DNA of 64,000 nucleotides from Gammaproteobacteria bacterium (lineage in GTDB: Bacteria; Pseudomonadota; Gammaproteobacteria; Steroidobacterales; Steroidobacteraceae). A program made the position numbers and the translations under genes. The notes under the pieces were generated by a model. The model was given only the letters and a program-made list of their open reading frames with translations, did no database searches and was not told the origin of the DNA. The stretch spans positions 1 to 64,000 of the forward strand of contig VGUH01000009.1 of the NCBI GenBank assembly GCA_016874295.1, given 5' to 3'. Shown one piece after another: positions 17,952 through 28,438 of this stretch (its first letter is position 1; every line of letters starts with the position of its first letter).

Positions 17952-18927
17952 GGCCGTCCTCCGCCGCGCCCGGCGCCGAGGCGCGCGCGAGCCGGTCCGC
18001 GATCGCCGCCCAGGCCTCGCCCGGCGGCACGGTCTCGGCCAGGATGCGGTCCGCCCCGGCCGCATCGAGCGCGCGCAGCGCCGCGTACAGTGCGCGCGCG
18101 TAGGCCGCGGGCGCCTCGGGCATCCGTCGCCAGGTCACGCGATCCGACTCGACGAAACCGGCGGCGCGCGCCAGCACGGCCACGCGCTCGCCGCGCGCCA
18201 GCGCCGCATCGACCGCGCGTGCGAGTCCATTCGCGTCCACCAGCGCGAGCGGCGTGCCGGGCGCGTAATGCGAGCGGGCCCGCCCCGGCGCGCGCGGTGC
18301 GCCCGTATCCGGGTCGTCGACCTGGCCGACGACGTCTTCGAGCTGCGAGCGCGAAATCGCGCCGGGCCGCAGCAGCGTGACGCGCCCGCCGAGGCAGGCG
18401 ACGATCGTGGACTCGAGCCCGACTTCACAGTCACCGCCGTCGAGCACCAGCGCGACGCGGTCGCCGAGCTCCTCGCGCACGTCGGCCGCGCACGTCGGGC
18501 TGATGCGGCCATAGCGGTTCGCCGAGGGCGCCGCAATGCCGCGACCGAAGGCCGCGAGCAAGGCACGCGCGACCGGGTGCGCCGGCGCGCGCAGCGCCAC
18601 GCTGTCCTGTCCGCCCGTCACCGCGGCCGGCACGGCCGCGGCCTTCGGCAGCACGAGCGTCAGCGGTCCCGGCCAGAATGCCTCGGCCAGGCGCTCGGCG
18701 GCCGGCGGCACCCTGGCGGCCCAGGCGCGCGCGGCCGCGAAGTTGCTGAAGTGCACGATCAGCGGGTGGCTGGCCGGGCGGCCCTTGGCCGCGAAGATGC
18801 GCGCGACCGCAAACGCGTTCTCGGCGTCGGCGCCGAGACCGTAGACGGTTTCGGTCGGGAAGGCGACCAGCTCGCCCGCATTCAGCAGGGCGACGGCCTC
18901 CTCGATCCGGCGGGCGTCGGGCAGCAT
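17938..18927 (-). CDS. L-threonylcarbamoyladenylate synthase, Sua5 type
   Basis: The 329-aa enzyme makes threonylcarbamoyl-AMP from Thr, bicarbonate and ATP for the t6A37 modification of ANN-decoding tRNAs. The YrdC domain carries FPTETVYGLGADA (~23-35), the phosphate-binding KGRPASHPL and SANRYGRISPT. Unlike the short TsaC of E. coli it has the C-terminal Sua5 domain (from about residue 210, with RSHYAPGTPL). It overlaps the tolC end convergently. The next gene upstream on the same strand ends 1 nt before its start, so it is likely cotranscribed with the large protease gene. Confidence 0.9.
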   Translation of the reverse strand: MLPDARRIEEAVALLNAGELVAFPTETVYGLGADAENAFAVARIFAAKGRPASHPLIVHFSNFAAARAWAARVPPAAERLAEAFWPGPLTLVLPKAAAVPAAVTGGQDSVALRAPAHPVARALLAAFGRGIAAPSANRYGRISPTCAADVREELGDRVALVLDGGDCEVGLESTIVACLGGRVTLLRPGAISRSQLEDVVGQVDDPDTGAPRAPGRARSHYAPGTPLALVDANGLARAVDAALARGERVAVLARAAGFVESDRVTWRRMPEAPAAYARALYAALRALDAAGADRILAETVPPGEAWAAIADRLARASAPGAAEDGLSGP

Positions 18928-18928
18928 T

Positions 18929-21865
18929 TCAGTCGATGGGGATTCGCTTCCAGCCGGTCCCGGTGCGCCGCAACTCGTAGGCGGGCCAGTAATGCTGGTC
19001 GAGGCGCAGCGTCATGATGCCCACCGAGCCGTTCCAGGTCACGGTCTTGAGCCGGACCGAGGTGCTGTCGGGCCGTCCGGAAACCGCGCGGATGAAGGCG
19101 TCGAGGTCTGCGACCGGGATCCCGTCCACTTCGGTGATGCGCCGACCGGCCCACAGCTTGTAGCGCGCGGCCGGCGAGCCGTACATGAAGAAAGCGACGA
19201 ACACGCCGGTCGGCTCGATGTTGCGCTGCACGGCCATCGCGCGATGCGGCGACTGCAGCGTCGCGCCGGCCCACACCAGCACGCGGTCCACGTCGCGGCC
19301 ATCCAGCGCAACCGTCGGCAGCGCGACCGTGCGCTCCGCGCCGTCGCGCCAGATCGTGAACGCAACCTCGGGCGCGCGCACCACGGCGCTCACATCGGCA
19401 AAGCTGTTGACCACCTTGCCGTCGATGGCGAGCAGGAGGTCACCCGTCTCCAGCAGCCGCTCGGCGGGCGAGCCTGCGACCAGGCGGTCGATCGTCAACA
19501 CGTGGCGGCGGCGCGAGCTGTGCGCGGTGATGCGCTCGATCCAGGCCTCGTCGAGTCCGAGCTGGCGCGCCTCGGCCAGCGACAGCAGACCGAATTCGGC
19601 CTCCGCTGAGTACAGCGTGCGTTCGCCGCGAGCGTACTCCAGCATGTCCCGGACCATGGAGGCCGGCACGCCCAGGTTCTGCTGCACCAGCTCGCGGTCC
19701 TCTTCGTAGGCGAAGCTCGACCAGAGCGCCAGCACGTCGCCGCGCTTGTCGGTGACCACGCCGTCGAACTCCGACGGGCCGTTGACCAGGCGCAGGACTT
19801 CGAGGTTGGCGTCGCGGAATTGCAGCGTGCGCGACGGCGGGAACCCCACCGGCCCGATCGAGGACAGCGTCGCCTGCTGGGACGCGACGCGGTTGTCGGG
19901 CTGGATGCCGACGACATACACCGTCTCACCGGTCGCCGGTACGCGCTCGGCGAAGCGCACCGCCGCCACGGGCGTATCGCCGATCTGGCGCGGGTCGTAG
20001 CGCAGCACCGCGAGATTGTGCAGCGGGTGCACGTACTCCACGGCCGCATCCACCTGGAGCGTACCCGCGAAGGTCAGCCGCACGTCGCCGAGCGCGACCG
20101 GGACCGTGTTGCGGTCCACCGCCACGAGCCCGTGCGCCGCGTCCAGCACGGCCCCCGTACCGTGGTAGTTCCGTTCGGTCACGCCGGAGATCGAGTACGG
20201 CATGTTGAATTCGACCAGCACCAGGGACGGCGCAAGCGCATCCACCAGCTTGTCGCCCGTGCGGTCGAAGCGCGTCGTGCCGGCCTGCTGCGGCGGCGCA
20301 TCCGGGCCGGCCGCGATCGGCGTGCAGGGCCAGAGGCCGATCGCGTCGTCGCGCACGCAGTGACGCGCGGGAAACCAGGCCCGGTCCACGCGGATCGAGG
20401 TCAGCTGCAGCGTGCGCGTGTCATTCATCGTGAAGTAACGCACCATCGCGCGCTGGCCTTGGCCTATCGCCGAGAAGATGGCGAGCGCGTCTGCGAGGTT
20501 ACGCAACGGCTTGCCGTCAAGCTCGGTCAGCACTGCGCCGCGCGGGATGCCGGCGACACCGAGCATGTAGCCGGGATTGGCGACGTGCACGCCCGAGATC
20601 GGCACGTTCATGTGCCGCGCCATCTGCCAGGAGAGCGTGTGCAGCACGCCGTCGCCGATCTCGAGGTAGTCCGCGGGCGTGATCGCGTGCAGGTCCTGCA
20701 CCGGTAGCATGACCCGGCGCGTGCCGCCGCCGCGCACCACGGTCAGCTCGATCTGGCGCCCGACGCTTTCGTCGAGCAGTGCGTCGAGTGTGTCGAAGTC
20801 GGCCATCGTCCGTCCGTCGACCGCGACCAGCACGTCGCCGACCTCGAGCTGCCGCTCGGCGGACGCTCCGGGCTGGACCTCGGTGACGACCAGCATGCCG
20901 GTGCGGCCGGGCGCCGCCTTGCGCGCCTCCTGCTCGACCGCGGGCGGCAGGCCGAGGCGGCGCAACTCGTCATAGGGCGTGTAGCGGAACACGGTCTGCA
21001 GCGTGCCGCGCGGCACCGGCTTGCCCTCCTGGACCAGTTTCAGCGCGCGGACGACCCGCGTGAGCGGCAGGTAAAAGCTCGATTGCGCGCCGGTCGAGCC
21101 GCCGGCGTTCAGCGCCAGCACGCGGCCCTGGATGTCGATCACCGGCGAGCCCGAGGAACCGCCGGAGGTTCCGGATGCGGCCTGGAGGTAGAAAGTATTG
21201 AAGTCGTTGTAGCGTCCGATGCCGTACTCGGGCGCCTGGCGGTCCAGGCGCGCGAGCGTGCCGGCGAGGATCGAGAGCTGTTCGCCGGCGTCATTGCCGA
21301 CCACACGGATCTCCACGCCGACCTGTGCGCCCTGCGGGTAGAGCGGCATCCTGGCCGGCTGGATGAAGCGCAGCTTCGACGGGTCGTAACGGTAGAACCC
21401 GAAGTCGTGCACCGGGTCGCGGAACACCGGCTCGAGCGCGACTTCCTCGCGGTTCAGGAAGGTCGCGGACGCCCGCACCGGGCCCGGCGTCACGACGTGA
21501 CGATTGGTCAGGATCAGTCCGCGCTCGGCATCCACGATGAAGCCGGTGGCCTGCGAGGAAGTGTTCCACTCCGTGTCGAAGGCGCGGGCGGCGTCGATCT
21601 GGATGGCGACCACACCGGTCGAGATCCGCTCCAGCGTCTTGCTCCAGCGCGTCGACTCCTCGAATTCGATTGGCTGCGGAACCGGCGGCACCGGCAGTCG
21701 CGGCTGCAGGGGTGTCTGGTCGATCTCGGGTACGGGCGGCGGCTGTGGCTGGGCCTGCGGCGCGTCCTCGGCCCGCGCGGGCCCCGCGGCAAGCATGACC
21801 AGGACGATTGCGAATGCGGGCCGCCTGATGAAGTCCTCAGTCCAGCCGGTAGCCGAATGTCTCAT
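18929..21865 (-). CDS. Tandem HtrA-like serine protease with PDZ domains (Nma111p-like), exported
   Basis: The 978-aa protein has a signal peptide (residues ~17-32, ending GPARA) and a Pro/Gln-rich spacer. The first trypsin-like domain has an intact triad: H123 in LTNRHVVTPGP, D154 in DPVHDFGFYRYD, S238 in SGTSGGSSGSPV. Two PDZ-like segments follow (LLVVTEVQPGASAERQLEVG and GAVLTELDGKPLRN). Residues ~560-740 form a second protease domain whose catalytic positions are changed (VDRNTVP for RHVV, HPLHNLAVLRYD), then more PDZ-like sequence. This double HtrA order, length and wording are those of yeast Nma111p/Ynm3 and related bacterial proteins, not of DegP. Probable envelope protein quality control. 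It overlaps the kinase gene by 29 nt. Confidence 0.82.
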   Translation of the reverse strand: MRHSATGWTEDFIRRPAFAIVLVMLAAGPARAEDAPQAQPQPPPVPEIDQTPLQPRLPVPPVPQPIEFEESTRWSKTLERISTGVVAIQIDAARAFDTEWNTSSQATGFIVDAERGLILTNRHVVTPGPVRASATFLNREEVALEPVFRDPVHDFGFYRYDPSKLRFIQPARMPLYPQGAQVGVEIRVVGNDAGEQLSILAGTLARLDRQAPEYGIGRYNDFNTFYLQAASGTSGGSSGSPVIDIQGRVLALNAGGSTGAQSSFYLPLTRVVRALKLVQEGKPVPRGTLQTVFRYTPYDELRRLGLPPAVEQEARKAAPGRTGMLVVTEVQPGASAERQLEVGDVLVAVDGRTMADFDTLDALLDESVGRQIELTVVRGGGTRRVMLPVQDLHAITPADYLEIGDGVLHTLSWQMARHMNVPISGVHVANPGYMLGVAGIPRGAVLTELDGKPLRNLADALAIFSAIGQGQRAMVRYFTMNDTRTLQLTSIRVDRAWFPARHCVRDDAIGLWPCTPIAAGPDAPPQQAGTTRFDRTGDKLVDALAPSLVLVEFNMPYSISGVTERNYHGTGAVLDAAHGLVAVDRNTVPVALGDVRLTFAGTLQVDAAVEYVHPLHNLAVLRYDPRQIGDTPVAAVRFAERVPATGETVYVVGIQPDNRVASQQATLSSIGPVGFPPSRTLQFRDANLEVLRLVNGPSEFDGVVTDKRGDVLALWSSFAYEEDRELVQQNLGVPASMVRDMLEYARGERTLYSAEAEFGLLSLAEARQLGLDEAWIERITAHSSRRRHVLTIDRLVAGSPAERLLETGDLLLAIDGKVVNSFADVSAVVRAPEVAFTIWRDGAERTVALPTVALDGRDVDRVLVWAGATLQSPHRAMAVQRNIEPTGVFVAFFMYGSPAARYKLWAGRRITEVDGIPVADLDAFIRAVSGRPDSTSVRLKTVTWNGSVGIMTLRLDQHYWPAYELRRTGTGWKRIPID

Positions 21866-22772
21866 GAAAGCGGTCCCCGAACTCGTTCATCGTGAAGCGG
21901 TGATTCTGCGTGCCGACCGTCGCGATCTTGAGCGCGCCCATCAGCGAAGCGATCCGTCCCGTTGTCTCCCAGTCGATGCCGCGCATGAGGCCGTAGACCA
22001 GCCCGGCGCGGTACGCGTCGCCGCAGCCGGTCGGATCGACCACCGCGGCGGCGCGCACCGCAGGTATGTCGATGCGGCGGTCGCCGGCGTGCACCGTCGA
22101 TCCTTCCGCGCCGCGCGTCACCACATAGGCCGCGACCCGCGCCGCAAGTTCCCCGGTGACGAGGCCCGTGCGTTCCTCGAGCAGCGTCGCCTCGTAATCG
22201 TTGACGGTGACCCAGTCCGCCTGCTCGATGAACGTGTTGAGCTCGTCGCCGCCGAACAGCGTCATCGCCTGGCCCGGGTCGAAGATGAAGGGGATCCGCG
22301 CCGCCGCGAACTGTGCGGCGTGCGCGATCATGCCGTCGCGCCCGTCCGGCGCGCAGACACCGAGCGTGATACCGCCGTCTGCTGGCACCCGCAGCCGGCC
22401 CGAGTGCGTCATCGCGCCAGGGTGGAACGCCGTCAGCTGGTTGGCGTCGAGATCGGTCGTGATGTAGGCCTGGGCGGTGTACTCCTCCGGGAGCTCGCGC
22501 ACGTGGCGCAGCGACATGCCGTTCTGCAGCATCCACTCGCGGTACGGCCCGAAGTCATGTCCCACCGTGCCCATCGCGTGCCCCGGACAATCCAGCAGGC
22601 GCAGGTTGTAGGCGATGTTGCCCGCGCAGCCTCCGAAATTGCGCCGCAGCGTCGGCACCACGAATGACAGGTTCAGCAGGTGGATCTTGTCCGGCAGGAT
22701 ATGGTCCCGGAACAGGCCCGGATAGACCATCACCGTGTCGTAGGCCAGCGAACCGCAGATCAATGCCGCCAT
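21837..22772 (-). CDS. PfkB-family carbohydrate/nucleoside kinase (adenosine kinase-like)
   Basis: The 311-aa kinase has N-terminal [13 protein letters not shown], substrate-side FGGCAGNIAYNL (~46-57) and the PfkB signature DPTGCGDAYRAGLVYGL with catalytic Asp. The GCGD variant is usual for this adenosine-kinase-like subgroup. It phosphorylates a sugar or nucleoside with ATP; annotations of close relatives favour adenosine. It sits downstream of the glycine cleavage genes on the same strand, and the following protease gene starts inside it. Link to purine/one-carbon metabolism is suggestive only. Confidence 0.85.
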   Translation of the reverse strand: MAALICGSLAYDTVMVYPGLFRDHILPDKIHLLNLSFVVPTLRRNFGGCAGNIAYNLRLLDCPGHAMGTVGHDFGPYREWMLQNGMSLRHVRELPEEYTAQAYITTDLDANQLTAFHPGAMTHSGRLRVPADGGITLGVCAPDGRDGMIAHAAQFAAARIPFIFDPGQAMTLFGGDELNTFIEQADWVTVNDYEATLLEERTGLVTGELAARVAAYVVTRGAEGSTVHAGDRRIDIPAVRAAAVVDPTGCGDAYRAGLVYGLMRGIDWETTGRIASLMGALKIATVGTQNHRFTMNEFGDRFHETFGYRLD

Positions 22773-22825
22773 GCGAGCACCAGGATCCAGTTGACGAACA
22801 GCAGCATCAACGCGCGCGCCTTCAC
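22760..22825 (-). CDS. Possible 21-residue hydrophobic micro-ORF between gcvPB and the kinase
   Basis: A GTG overlaps the gcvPB stop (GTGA) and opens a 21-codon frame, [20 protein letters not shown] plus His, ending inside the start of the kinase gene. The hydrophobic run could form one short membrane helix. It exactly bridges the two genes and may serve only for translational coupling. No homology can be claimed. Confidence 0.25.
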   Translation of the reverse strand: MKARALMLLFVNWILVLAWRH

Positions 22826-24300
22826 GCGACTTCCGGCTTCCAGGCGACGTCGAGCTGGCGCGCCGCGCGCACGTCGTCGAGCCTGCGCACCGGCATCGTG
22901 TGCGGCGCCGCCTTGACGGCGGCCGCGTCGGTCGCGGCCTCGCGGCGAATGGCGATCAGCGCCTCGACGAATCCGTCGAGCTCCTCGCGCGTCTCGGTTT
23001 CCGTCGGCTCGATCAGCAGGCACTCCGGTACCAGCAACGGGAAGTAGGTCGTCGGCGCATGGTATCCGTGATCGAGCAGCCGCTTGGCGAAATCCATCGC
23101 GGTCACGCCGAGCTGCCTCGCCTCGCGCCTCAGCGTCACGATGAACTCGTGGCTGGCGCGCCGGCCCGGGCAGGCCGCCTCGAAGCCCGCCTCGACCAGC
23201 CGCGCGAGCAGGTAGTTGGCATTGAGCGTGGAGTACTCGGCGACGCGGCGCATGCCGGCCGCGCCCAGGATCCGCATGTAGACCCAGGCGCGCAGCAGCA
23301 CGCCGGTGTTGCCCATGAAGCCCGACAGGCGCCCGATCGTGTCCGGCAGGTCGCGCTCGTCGAGCCAGCGGTAGCGCTCGCCCTCGCGCCCCACGACCGG
23401 CACGGGCAGGTGCGGCAGCAGCCACTGGCCGACGCCGACCGCGCCCGAGCCCGGCCCGCCGCCACCGTGCGGCGTCGAGAACGTCTTGTGCAGGTTCATG
23501 TGGATGACGTCGAAGCCCATGTCGCCGGGGCGCGCCTTGCCGAGGATCGCGTTCAGGTTCGCGCCGTCGTAGTACAGCAGGCCGCCCGCGTCGTGCACCT
23601 TGCGCGCGATCTCGACGATCCGCCGCTCGAACACGCCGAGCGTGCTCGGGTTGGTCAGCATGATGCCGGCGGTGGCCGGCGACAGAGCCGCATCGAGCGC
23701 GGCGAGGTCCACGTCGCCGTCCGGCCGCGTCGGAATCTCGCGCACCTTCATGCCGCACATCGTCGCCGTCGCCGGATTGGTCCCGTGCGCGGCGTCCGGG
23801 ACGATGATCTCGGTGCGCGTGAGGTCGCCGCGCGCGCGGTGATAGGCGCGGATCATCGCAACGCCTGCGAACTCGCCCTGGGCGCCGGCCATCGGCGTGA
23901 GCGAGACACCGGCCATGCCCGTGACGTCTTTCAGCATCTCCTGGAGCTCAAACAGGCAGCCGAGCACGCCCTGGCCGGTCGCCGCGTCCGCGAGCGGGTG
24001 GCGGCCGAGGAAGCCCGGCAGCATCGCGAGCGCGTTGCAGGCCCGCGGGTTGTACTTCATCGTGCAGGAGCCGAGCGGGTAGAAGTGCGTGTCGATGCCG
24101 AAGTTGAGCTGCGAGAGCCGCGTGTAGTGGCGCACGGCCTGCAGCTCAGAGACCTCGGGCAGCGGCGGCAAGCCGCGGCGCCGGTATCCCGCGGGAACCT
24201 CGCCGCCCGGCTCCGCCGCCGGATGCTGTGCCGTCGCGCCGCGGCCCGGGCGCGAGAGCTCGAATATGAGCGGTTCAGGCTTGCGCAGGGAACCGCTCAT
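22822..24300 (-). CDS. gcvPB: Glycine dehydrogenase (decarboxylating) subunit 2
   Basis: The 492-aa PLP-binding half of a split P-protein. The lysine that binds PLP lies in [21 protein letters not shown]; other family motifs are [13 protein letters not shown] and [12 protein letters not shown]. Together with GcvPA it decarboxylates glycine and passes the aminomethyl group to lipoyl-GcvH. E. coli has a single fused GcvP; the split form is common in other bacteria. The start overlaps the gcvPA stop by 4 nt (ATGA), so synthesis of the two subunits is coupled. Confidence 0.95.
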   Translation of the reverse strand: MSGSLRKPEPLIFELSRPGRGATAQHPAAEPGGEVPAGYRRRGLPPLPEVSELQAVRHYTRLSQLNFGIDTHFYPLGSCTMKYNPRACNALAMLPGFLGRHPLADAATGQGVLGCLFELQEMLKDVTGMAGVSLTPMAGAQGEFAGVAMIRAYHRARGDLTRTEIIVPDAAHGTNPATATMCGMKVREIPTRPDGDVDLAALDAALSPATAGIMLTNPSTLGVFERRIVEIARKVHDAGGLLYYDGANLNAILGKARPGDMGFDVIHMNLHKTFSTPHGGGGPGSGAVGVGQWLLPHLPVPVVGREGERYRWLDERDLPDTIGRLSGFMGNTGVLLRAWVYMRILGAAGMRRVAEYSTLNANYLLARLVEAGFEAACPGRRASHEFIVTLRREARQLGVTAMDFAKRLLDHGYHAPTTYFPLLVPECLLIEPTETETREELDGFVEALIAIRREAATDAAAVKAAPHTMPVRRLDDVRAARQLDVAWKPEVA

Positions 24301-25670
24301 GCGGCCGCCGCGCGGCCGAGCAGCCGGCCGAGCGCCTTCGCGTAGGTTTCCACGTCCGCGCGCGTGCGCATCTCCGTCGCGCAGACGAGCAGCGCGTCGC
24401 CGAGCTGCGGGTAATCGCGCGCGAGGTCGTGGCCGCCGATGATGCCTTCGCCGGCAAGGGCGGCGAGCACCGGCGCCACCGGCCGGTCGAGTTTCAAGAC
24501 CGCCTCGTGGAAACGCGGCCCGGCGAACGCGGCACGCACCCCGGGCAGCCGGGTCAGAGCTGCCACGAGCTCGGACGTGCGCGCGATACAGGCCCGCGCG
24601 ACGCGCTCGAGGCCGGCCGGGCCGACCAGCGCGAGGTAGATCGTGGCCGCGCTCATCAGCAGGCCCTGGTTGGTGCAGATGTTCGAGGTCGCTTTCGCGC
24701 GGCGGATGTGCTGCTCGCGCGCCTGCAGGGTGAGGGTGTATCCGGGCCGGCCGTCGAGATCCACCGTGCGCCCGGCGATGCGGCCGGGCAACTGGCGGAC
24801 GTGCTCCATGCGGCAGGCCATGAAGCCGACATACGGGCCGCCCGAGGAGAGCGGCACGCCGAACGGCTGCGCATCGCCGCAGGCGATGTCCGCGCCGCCG
24901 TCGCCCCACTCACCGGGCGGCTTCAGCACCGCGAGCGACGTCGGGTTGACGGCGGCGATCACCAGCGCGCCGTTCGCCCGCGCCCAGCGCGTCAGCGCGT
25001 CGGCGTCCTCGAGCTGGCCGAAGTAGTTCGGCTGCGGGACGACCAGCGCCGTGACGTCCTCGCCCGCATGGGCCGCGAGCGACGCCGGGTCGATGCGGCC
25101 GCTGGCCGGGTCACAGGCGAGCGTGTCGAGCTGGAGGCCCTGGCCCCCCGTGATCGCGCGCACCACGCGCCGCCAGGCGGGATTGACCGTCTCGGGCAGC
25201 AGGATACGCGCACTCTTCGAGCGCCGGTGCGCGCGCACCGCCATCAGGCAGGCTTCCGCGAGCGCCGAGGCGCCGTCGTAGAGCGAGGCATTCGACACGT
25301 CGAGTGCGGTCAGCCCTGCGATCATGGACTGGTACTCGTACATGATCTGCAGCGTGCCCTGGCTCGCCTCGGCCTGGTACGGCGTGTAGGCGCTGTAGAT
25401 CTCGCCGCGGGTCACGAGCGCCCAGACCGGCGCCGGGATGTGGTGCTCGTAGGCGCCGGCGCCGATGAAATTGAGCGGCCGGCCATCGGCGGCGGCCCGC
25501 TCCGCCGCGAGGCGGGAGACATCCATCTCCGACAGCGCGTCCGGCACGCCTGGCAGCGACGGCACGAGAAGCGCCGGCGGGATCTCGTCGAACAGGTCGT
25601 CGAGCGAGCGCGCCCCGATGCGCTCGAGCATCGCGCGCACGTCGTCCGGGGTATGCGGGATGTAGGGCAC
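24297..25670 (-). CDS. gcvPA: Glycine dehydrogenase (decarboxylating) subunit 1
   Basis: The 457-aa subunit starts with [15 protein letters not shown], the usual N-terminus of GcvPA. It carries [20 protein letters not shown] and [20 protein letters not shown] of the P-protein fold, without the PLP lysine. It pairs with GcvPB. The stop of gcvH directly abuts its start codon, so gcvT-gcvH-gcvPA-gcvPB form one tight operon. Confidence 0.95.
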   Translation of the reverse strand: MPYIPHTPDDVRAMLERIGARSLDDLFDEIPPALLVPSLPGVPDALSEMDVSRLAAERAAADGRPLNFIGAGAYEHHIPAPVWALVTRGEIYSAYTPYQAEASQGTLQIMYEYQSMIAGLTALDVSNASLYDGASALAEACLMAVRAHRRSKSARILLPETVNPAWRRVVRAITGGQGLQLDTLACDPASGRIDPASLAAHAGEDVTALVVPQPNYFGQLEDADALTRWARANGALVIAAVNPTSLAVLKPPGEWGDGGADIACGDAQPFGVPLSSGGPYVGFMACRMEHVRQLPGRIAGRTVDLDGRPGYTLTLQAREQHIRRAKATSNICTNQGLLMSAATIYLALVGPAGLERVARACIARTSELVAALTRLPGVRAAFAGPRFHEAVLKLDRPVAPVLAALAGEGIIGGHDLARDYPQLGDALLVCATEMRTRADVETYAKALGRLLGRAAAA

Positions 25671-26060
25671 TCAGCCCCCCGACGCCGCGACGGCCGCATA
25701 GGCGGCCGCATCGAGGCCCCCTGCCGAGGCCCCGGCCAAGGGTTTCAGGCGCAGGATCCAGCCCGAGCCGTAGGGGTCCTTGTTGATCAGCTCCGGCTGG
25801 GTCGCGAGCGCCGGGTTTCCGGCCGCCACTTCGCCGGCGAGCGGGCTGTACACGTCGGATGCCGCCTTCACCGACTCGACGACGGCGCAGGTATCGCCGG
25901 CGGCGAGCTTGCGACCGGACTCGGGCACTTCCACGAACACCAGATCGCCGAGCGACTGCTGCGCATGGTCGGTGATGCCGATCTCGATCGTGCCGTCCGG
26001 CAGCGTGCGCATCCATTCGTGGCTCTTCGTGTAGCGCAGGTCGGCGGGAATCTCGCTCAT
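25671..26060 (-). CDS. gcvH: Glycine cleavage system H protein
   Basis: The 129-aa lipoyl carrier. The lipoylation site is the lysine in [14 protein letters not shown] (~65). N-terminal [11 protein letters not shown] is typical. It shuttles the aminomethyl group between the P, T and L proteins. It lies 16 nt after gcvT, with the GGAG-type ribosome site in that gap. No L-protein gene is present here. Confidence 0.96.
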   Translation of the reverse strand: MSEIPADLRYTKSHEWMRTLPDGTIEIGITDHAQQSLGDLVFVEVPESGRKLAAGDTCAVVESVKAASDVYSPLAGEVAAGNPALATQPELINKDPYGSGWILRLKPLAGASAGGLDAAAYAAVAASGG

Positions 26061-26076
26061 GCAGGCCTCCGGGGAC

Positions 26077-27162
26077 TCAGGATTCGATCACGGGCTTGCC
26101 GCGGCGCACGAAGAGCGACCTGACGAGACGCGCCGGGCTGCGCTTGCCGCGGATGTCGACCTCGACTGCGCCCTCGGCCGCGGCCGGCACGCGCGCGAAG
26201 CCGATCGAGCGCTCGAGCGTCGGCGAGAAGCTGCCGCTCGTGACTTCGCCCTCGCCCGCCGCGGTGAACACCTTCTGGTGCGAGCGCAGCACGCCGCGGT
26301 CCGCGAGCACGAGACCGGTGAGCTTGCGCGCCGGCCCGCCGGCGCGCTGGCGCTCGAGGGCCTGCCGGCCGATGAAGTCGCGATTGCCCGCGAACGACAC
26401 GGTCCACGCGAGGCCCGACTCGAGCGGCGTCACGGTCTCGTCCATGTCGCTGCCGTACAGGTTCATGCCCGCCTCGAGCCGGAGCGTGTCGCGCGCGCCG
26501 AGACCGCAACGCGCGACGCCGGCGGCCGCGAGAGCATTCCAGAATTCGCCCGCGGACTCGGTGGGCAGTGCGACCTCGAAGCCGTCCTCGCCGGTATACC
26601 CGGTGCGCGAGACGAACCAGTCGTCGAAGGCGGCGCCGAAAAAGACGCCGAGCCGGCCGGCCGCCGCCCGGGCGGACTCCGGCAGCAGCGGAATCGCCTT
26701 GGCGCGCGCAAACGGCCCCTGCACCGCGACCATGGCGAGGTCGCGGCGCGGGACGACCGCGACGCCGAGCTGCCTCGCGTGCTCCTTGACCCAGGCGATG
26801 TCCTTGTCGGCGGTGCCCGCATTGACGACCAGCCGGAACCACTTCTCGTCGAGGAAGCAGGCGATCAGGTCGTCGATCACGCCGCCTTCCGGGCGCAGCA
26901 TGCAGGTATAGAGCGCCTTGCCGGGCGCGGTAAGCCGGCCCACGTCGTTCGCGAGCAGGCGCAGGAGCAGCGGGCGCACACCCGCACCGCGCAGGTCGAG
27001 CGTGCACATGTGCGAAACGTCGAACATCCCGGCGTCGCGCCGCACGGCGTGGTGCTCCTCGATCTGGGATCCGTAGGCGACCGGCATGTCCCAGCCGCCG
27101 AAATCGACCATCCGTGCGCCGGCGGCGAGGTGCAGGTCGTGGAGTGGTGTGCGTCGTCCCAT
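26077..27162 (-). CDS. gcvT: Aminomethyltransferase (glycine cleavage T protein)
   Basis: The 361-aa enzyme transfers the methylene from aminomethyl-lipoyl-GcvH to tetrahydrofolate, releasing ammonia. Visible family motifs are [20 protein letters not shown] near the N-terminus, [29 protein letters not shown] and [21 protein letters not shown] start at 27162 (MGRRTPL) rather than the long upstream extension, which runs into ispG. First gene of the operon; divergent from ispG over 58 bp. No glycine riboswitch is evident in this short region. Confidence 0.95.
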   Translation of the reverse strand: MGRRTPLHDLHLAAGARMVDFGGWDMPVAYGSQIEEHHAVRRDAGMFDVSHMCTLDLRGAGVRPLLLRLLANDVGRLTAPGKALYTCMLRPEGGVIDDLIACFLDEKWFRLVVNAGTADKDIAWVKEHARQLGVAVVPRRDLAMVAVQGPFARAKAIPLLPESARAAAGRLGVFFGAAFDDWFVSRTGYTGEDGFEVALPTESAGEFWNALAAAGVARCGLGARDTLRLEAGMNLYGSDMDETVTPLESGLAWTVSFAGNRDFIGRQALERQRAGGPARKLTGLVLADRGVLRSHQKVFTAAGEGEVTSGSFSPTLERSIGFARVPAAAEGAVEVDIRGKRSPARLVRSLFVRRGKPVIES

Positions 27163-27220
27163 GTCGCGGCCCGGGGATTCTAGCGGAAAGCGTGGGCAGG
27201 CACAGGGTATAGTCGCGCGC

Positions 27221-28438
27221 ATGTTCAGGAGGGCCTCGGTCGCAATCCGCATCGGCGCCGTCACGGTCGGCGGCGGCGCCCCGGTCGTCGTGCAATCGAT
27301 GACCAATACCGACACTGCGGATGTCGCGGCCACCGCCCACCAGGTGCGCGAACTCGCCGAGGCGGGCTCGGAACTGGTGCGCGTGACCGTGAACACCGAT
27401 GAAGCGGCAGCGGCGGTGCCGCACATCCGCGACCGCCTGTCCGCGTCCGGCTGCGACGTGCCGATCGTCGGCGACTTCCACTTCAACGGCCACAAGCTGC
27501 TCGCGGCGCACCCGGCCTGCGCGGACGCCCTCGCCAAGTACCGCATCAACCCCGGCAACGTCGGCCGCGGCAGCAAGCGCGATCCGCAGTTCGCGGCGAT
27601 GATCGAGACGGCCTGCCGGCACCGCAAGCCGGTGCGCATCGGCGTCAACTGGGGCAGCCTCGACCAGGACCTGCTGACCCGGATGATGGACGAGAACTCG
27701 CGCCTTGCCGCGCCGCTCGACGCGCTCGAGGTCTTGCGCGAAGCGACGGTCGTCTCGGCGCTCGCCTCCGCCGCGCGCGCGGAGGAGCTGGGGCTGCCCC
27801 ATGACGCGATCGTGGTCAGCGCCAAGGTCAGCGGCGTGCAGGACCTAGTCGCGATCTACCGCGCGCTCGCGGCGCGCTGCGATTACCCGCTGCACCTCGG
27901 CCTGACCGAGGCCGGCATGGGCGCCAAGGGCATCGTCTCCTCGACCGCGGCGCTCGCGATCCTGCTGCAGGAGGGTATCGGCGACACGATCCGCGTCTCG
28001 TTGACGCCCGAGCCAGGCGGCGACCGGCGCCAGGAGGTGCGCGTCGCGCAGGAGATCCTGCAGAGCCTGGGCCTGCGCGCCTTCCTGCCGCGGGTCGTCG
28101 CCTGTCCGGGCTGCGGTCGCACCACCAGCAGCTTTTTCCAGGAACTCGCGCAGCGCATCCAGGAGCACGTGCGCGCGCGCATGCCGGTCTGGCGGCGCGA
28201 CTACGTGGGCGCCGAGACGATGACGGTCGCGGTCATGGGCTGCGTCGTGAACGGGCCCGGCGAGAGCAAGCATGCGAACATCGGCATCAGCCTGCCGGGC
28301 ACCGGCGAGCGGCCGGTGGCCCCGGTCTACGAGGACGGCGAGAAGACGGTGACGCTCAAGGGCGAGCGCATCGCCGAGGAGTTCCAGGAACTGGTCGAAC
28401 GCTACGTCGCGCGCCGGTTTGCGCGCCGGGAGGCCTGA
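27221..28438 (+). CDS. ispG: (E)-4-hydroxy-3-methylbut-2-enyl-diphosphate synthase
   Basis: The 405-aa 4Fe-4S enzyme of the MEP isoprenoid pathway converts MEcPP to HMBPP. N-terminal [11 protein letters not shown] and RINPGNVG are diagnostic. The cluster cysteines are in VACPGCGRT and [19 protein letters not shown]. The ATG at 27221 gives the usual N-terminus; the frame extends further upstream without homology. A TATAGT (27208-27213) lies only 7 nt before the ATG, so the message could be leaderless or nearly so. It overlaps phhB by 1 nt (TGATG). Confidence 0.95.
   Translation: MFRRASVAIRIGAVTVGGGAPVVVQSMTNTDTADVAATAHQVRELAEAGSELVRVTVNTDEAAAAVPHIRDRLSASGCDVPIVGDFHFNGHKLLAAHPACADALAKYRINPGNVGRGSKRDPQFAAMIETACRHRKPVRIGVNWGSLDQDLLTRMMDENSRLAAPLDALEVLREATVVSALASAARAEELGLPHDAIVVSAKVSGVQDLVAIYRALAARCDYPLHLGLTEAGMGAKGIVSSTAALAILLQEGIGDTIRVSLTPEPGGDRRQEVRVAQEILQSLGLRAFLPRVVACPGCGRTTSSFFQELAQRIQEHVRARMPVWRRDYVGAETMTVAVMGCVVNGPGESKHANIGISLPGTGERPVAPVYEDGEKTVTLKGERIAEEFQELVERYVARRFARREA

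Noticed and set aside
21837-22772. GCGD instead of GAGD in the PfkB signature, as a possible defect
   Set aside because: The catalytic Asp is kept and DPTGCGDA is the normal form in this adenosine-kinase-like subgroup.
27163-27220. A glycine riboswitch in front of gcvT
   Set aside because: The region is only 58 bp, far too short for the aptamer, and no matching fold is visible.
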